From JABWBD01 sp040768665 (GTDB lineage Bacteria > Planctomycetota > Planctomycetia > Pirellulales > Thermoguttaceae): 64,000 bases of DNA. Made by a program: the position numbers and the translations under genes. The stretch covers positions 1 through 64,000 of the forward strand of contig JAXGMN010000054.1 in the NCBI GenBank assembly GCA_040768665.1, read 5' to 3'. Shown one piece after another: positions 62,217-64,000 of this stretch (the stretch's first letter is position 1; the number at the start of each line of letters is the position of its first letter). The notes below the pieces were generated by a model. That model searched no databases, was not told the DNA's origin, and saw only the letters and a list, made by a program, of their open reading frames with translations.

Positions 62217-63500
62217 TCACGCGTCGACGCCGGCCGCTTTCTCTTTTCCGACTTCTCGCTTTGCCGCCTCTGCATGACCGAGACACCGGCCAATCTGCCG
62301 GACGGCCTGGCGAAGTCGCATCTCGTTCTCTACAAGCGCCAGCCGCAAATAGCCTTCGCCAGCCGGACCAAATCCGCCACCGGGGCTGACTGCTACATCA
62401 CCCTCCTTGAGCAGTTTCATGGCAAAGTCGAACGAATTCATCCGGCTTGCCCAGGGCTCAGGGATCTTCGCCCAGACGAACATCGACGCACGCGGACGCT
62501 CGATGGGCCATCCCAACCGCTCAAGACCGTCGCAAAGCACGTCTCGCCTGCCCTGGTAGACCCGCGCCTGGGCCTCCACAGCCGCGTCGGTATGGCGCAG
62601 GGCCATGATCGCGGCGATCTGAATCGGCTCGAACATTCCGTAGTCGTAGTAGCTTTTGATCGTTGCCAGGGCCCGAATCATTTCGGCATTGCCCGTGCAA
62701 AAGCCGATTCGCCACCCAGCCATGTTATAGCCTTTACTCATGGTGGTCAGTTCCACCCCGACATCCATGGCCCCCGGCGCTGCCAGAAAACTGGGGGTCT
62801 TGTAACCGTCGAACGTGACATCGGCGTATGCCAGATCGCTGATCACCATGAAGCCGTACCGCTTGGCCAACTTCACCACTTCCACGTAAAACTCCGGCCC
62901 CACGGTCGCCGCCGTTGGATTATGCGGATAGTTGATGACCAGAAGCTTAGGTTTGGGGTAAAGATGCCGGCACGTGTACGCGATATTCGACAGAAACTTC
63001 TCGCTATCGGCGACTTCCAGGAGTATCTGGTTTCCGCCGGCCAGAGCGATCGCGTAGAGATGGGCCGGATAGGAGGGCGCGGGCACAAGCGCCGTATCGC
63101 CCGGTCCCATCAAGGCGAGGCACATGTGGCTGAACCCCTCTTTCGACCCGAGGCATACGATGACTTCGCGTTCCGGGTCCAGCCGAACTCCCCATTGCTT
63201 GAAATACTTTCCCGCCACGTCCCGGCGCAGACTCAACAGCCCCCACGCTTCGCTATAGCCGTGGTTTTTCGGATCTCGAGCGGCTTCGGCCAGCTTGTTG
63301 ACGACTAGATCCTCGGGCGGATCGGTGGGATTTCCCATGCCGAGGTCGATCACGTCGTCGCCGGCCCGGCGTTTCTGGTACTTAAGGCGGTTAATCTGCG
63401 CAAACAAGTAGGGGGGCAACCGTTTGACGCGATCGGCAACGGGGATGGAAAACGTGCGATCCTGATGGATCGGCTGAGGATTGCGGTTTTCGCTGCTCAT
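62217..63500 (-). CDS. AlaC/DapL-like class I aminotransferase
   Basis: 427 residues from the ATG at 63500 (MSSENRNPQPIHQDRTFSIP). Fold-type I PLP enzyme: DVIDLGMGNPTDPPEDLVV, LGSKEGFSHMCLALMGPGD, VINYPHNPTAATVG, ISDLAYADVTFDGY, Schiff-base Lys in TTMSKGYNMAGWRIGF, and GYLRLALVE. These features fit the glutamate-pyruvate aminotransferase AlaC group or LL-diaminopimelate aminotransferase relatives. It lies upstream of carA on the same strand, separated by a strong hairpin. Confidence 0.92.
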   Translation of the reverse strand: MSSENRNPQPIHQDRTFSIPVADRVKRLPPYLFAQINRLKYQKRRAGDDVIDLGMGNPTDPPEDLVVNKLAEAARDPKNHGYSEAWGLLSLRRDVAGKYFKQWGVRLDPEREVIVCLGSKEGFSHMCLALMGPGDTALVPAPSYPAHLYAIALAGGNQILLEVADSEKFLSNIAYTCRHLYPKPKLLVINYPHNPTAATVGPEFYVEVVKLAKRYGFMVISDLAYADVTFDGYKTPSFLAAPGAMDVGVELTTMSKGYNMAGWRIGFCTGNAEMIRALATIKSYYDYGMFEPIQIAAIMALRHTDAAVEAQARVYQGRRDVLCDGLERLGWPIERPRASMFVWAKIPEPWASRMNSFDFAMKLLKEGDVAVSPGGGFGPAGEGYLRLALVENEMRLRQAVRQIGRCLGHAEAAKREVGKEKAAGVDA

Positions 63501-64000
63501 AGGTTTGGCCGCCGCGGTGGAGGCAAAACCTCCAGTATGCGGGACAGGTGCGGGGATGTAAAGTGGACAAGTGGACGCGCTGCCTGCGGTGCGGCAGGAT
63601 TGCCTCGACACGGCAGCGGGCCAGGGAATTCTAGCCATCTCGAGTTTTCCACAAATCCGGTCGGGCGAGGCGCTCGGGCGTAAGTGCCCCCGGCGGCTGG
63701 TGTTGCATCGCAGGTCGTGCGCGCAAGTTCGCACCGGCCGATAGCTGGGTGGCTAGAAAGTCGAGGGTTGGGAGTGGTGAAGATTTCGAGCGGTTTTCCC
63801 GGTTGCTTCGTTTCCACGCAACGCACCACGCGGTGTCGCATGGCAGGAAGGATGACGCAAGTTGTTTGGCGGGCGAAGGTTCGGGTAAGGGCTGGGACTA
63901 GTACTTATGAGGCATGTGTTGCACGGAGGTCAAACATTTGCGATCGCGGGTATGGCGGGTGGGCTAGGCGGATGAGGTTGGGTTTGGGGCGTTGGCTGTG
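63501..64000. other. 500 bp at the window end without a recognised gene
   Basis: No convincing open frame or RNA gene. It must contain the promoter of the aminotransferase gene. G-rich on the plus strand near 63940-63990. Confidence 0.5.

Overview
The window is GC-rich and gene-dense and reads as the chromosome of a planctomycete, most likely Pirellulales-like. Evidence: a DUF1559 prepilin-type protein (40801-41838), a small membrane protein opening with the ENPYKAP-type N-terminus (26569-26889), two secreted PQQ-like beta-propeller proteins, many secreted glycoside hydrolases, a bacterial microcompartment shell protein, and dispersed intergenic repeats of the kind common in this phylum. There are no rRNA genes, I recognised no tRNA gene, and there is no CRISPR array, intact insertion sequence or phage.

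Layout. 1-5.1 kb: HAD phosphatase, a 70-bp tandem repeat block, then on the minus strand a frameshifted DUF362 gene, a ROK kinase fused to a Mth938-like domain, and a Usp-like protein. 5.5-9.4 kb: a coiled-coil membrane protein behind a near-consensus promoter, facing a membrane protein/HEAT-repeat pair. 9.6-14 kb (minus): TatD-like hydrolase, a small partner, a GH42-like secreted enzyme and a Dabb protein. 14.1-19.6 kb (minus): a three-gene export system (ABC exporter with a degenerate ATPase, HlyD adaptor, TolC-type outer-membrane lipoprotein). 20-25.8 kb (plus): a DHDPS-family aldolase translationally coupled to a tandem-BMC shell protein, then, after a repeat-rich gap, a fused E1 alpha-beta 2-oxoacid dehydrogenase translationally coupled to a lipoyl-domain/KAS III fusion. 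This last pair is the most unusual content of the window.

26-54 kb is mainly carbohydrate metabolism: PQQ propeller, deoC, GH27 alpha-galactosidase, sugar porter, a GH2 enzyme with a discoidin domain, GH127, DUF1559, a secreted GH-A-like protein, Tat-exported amidohydrolase, aminotransferase, SMP-30 lactonase, DinB, an Rpn-family nuclease and a LamG-containing GH42-like protein. Scattered between are a DUF433 antitoxin with a truncated toxin joined to a fragment of another gene. 54.4-64 kb is housekeeping: DsrE-like, yraN, rplS, trmD, rpsP, ffh (without rimM), a PQQ propeller, carA and an AlaC-type aminotransferase.

A recurrent theme is small imperfect hairpin repeats. One family (core GGGGACAGGCAC ... 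GAGCCAGTCCCC) has at least six full or decayed copies plus two fragments: one is flanked by a 10-bp direct duplication, one is translated in frame inside the GH2 gene, and several begin at or within a few bases of stop codons. A second family (GTAGGTCCCGC...GCGGGACCTAC) supplies the stop codons of yraN and carA.
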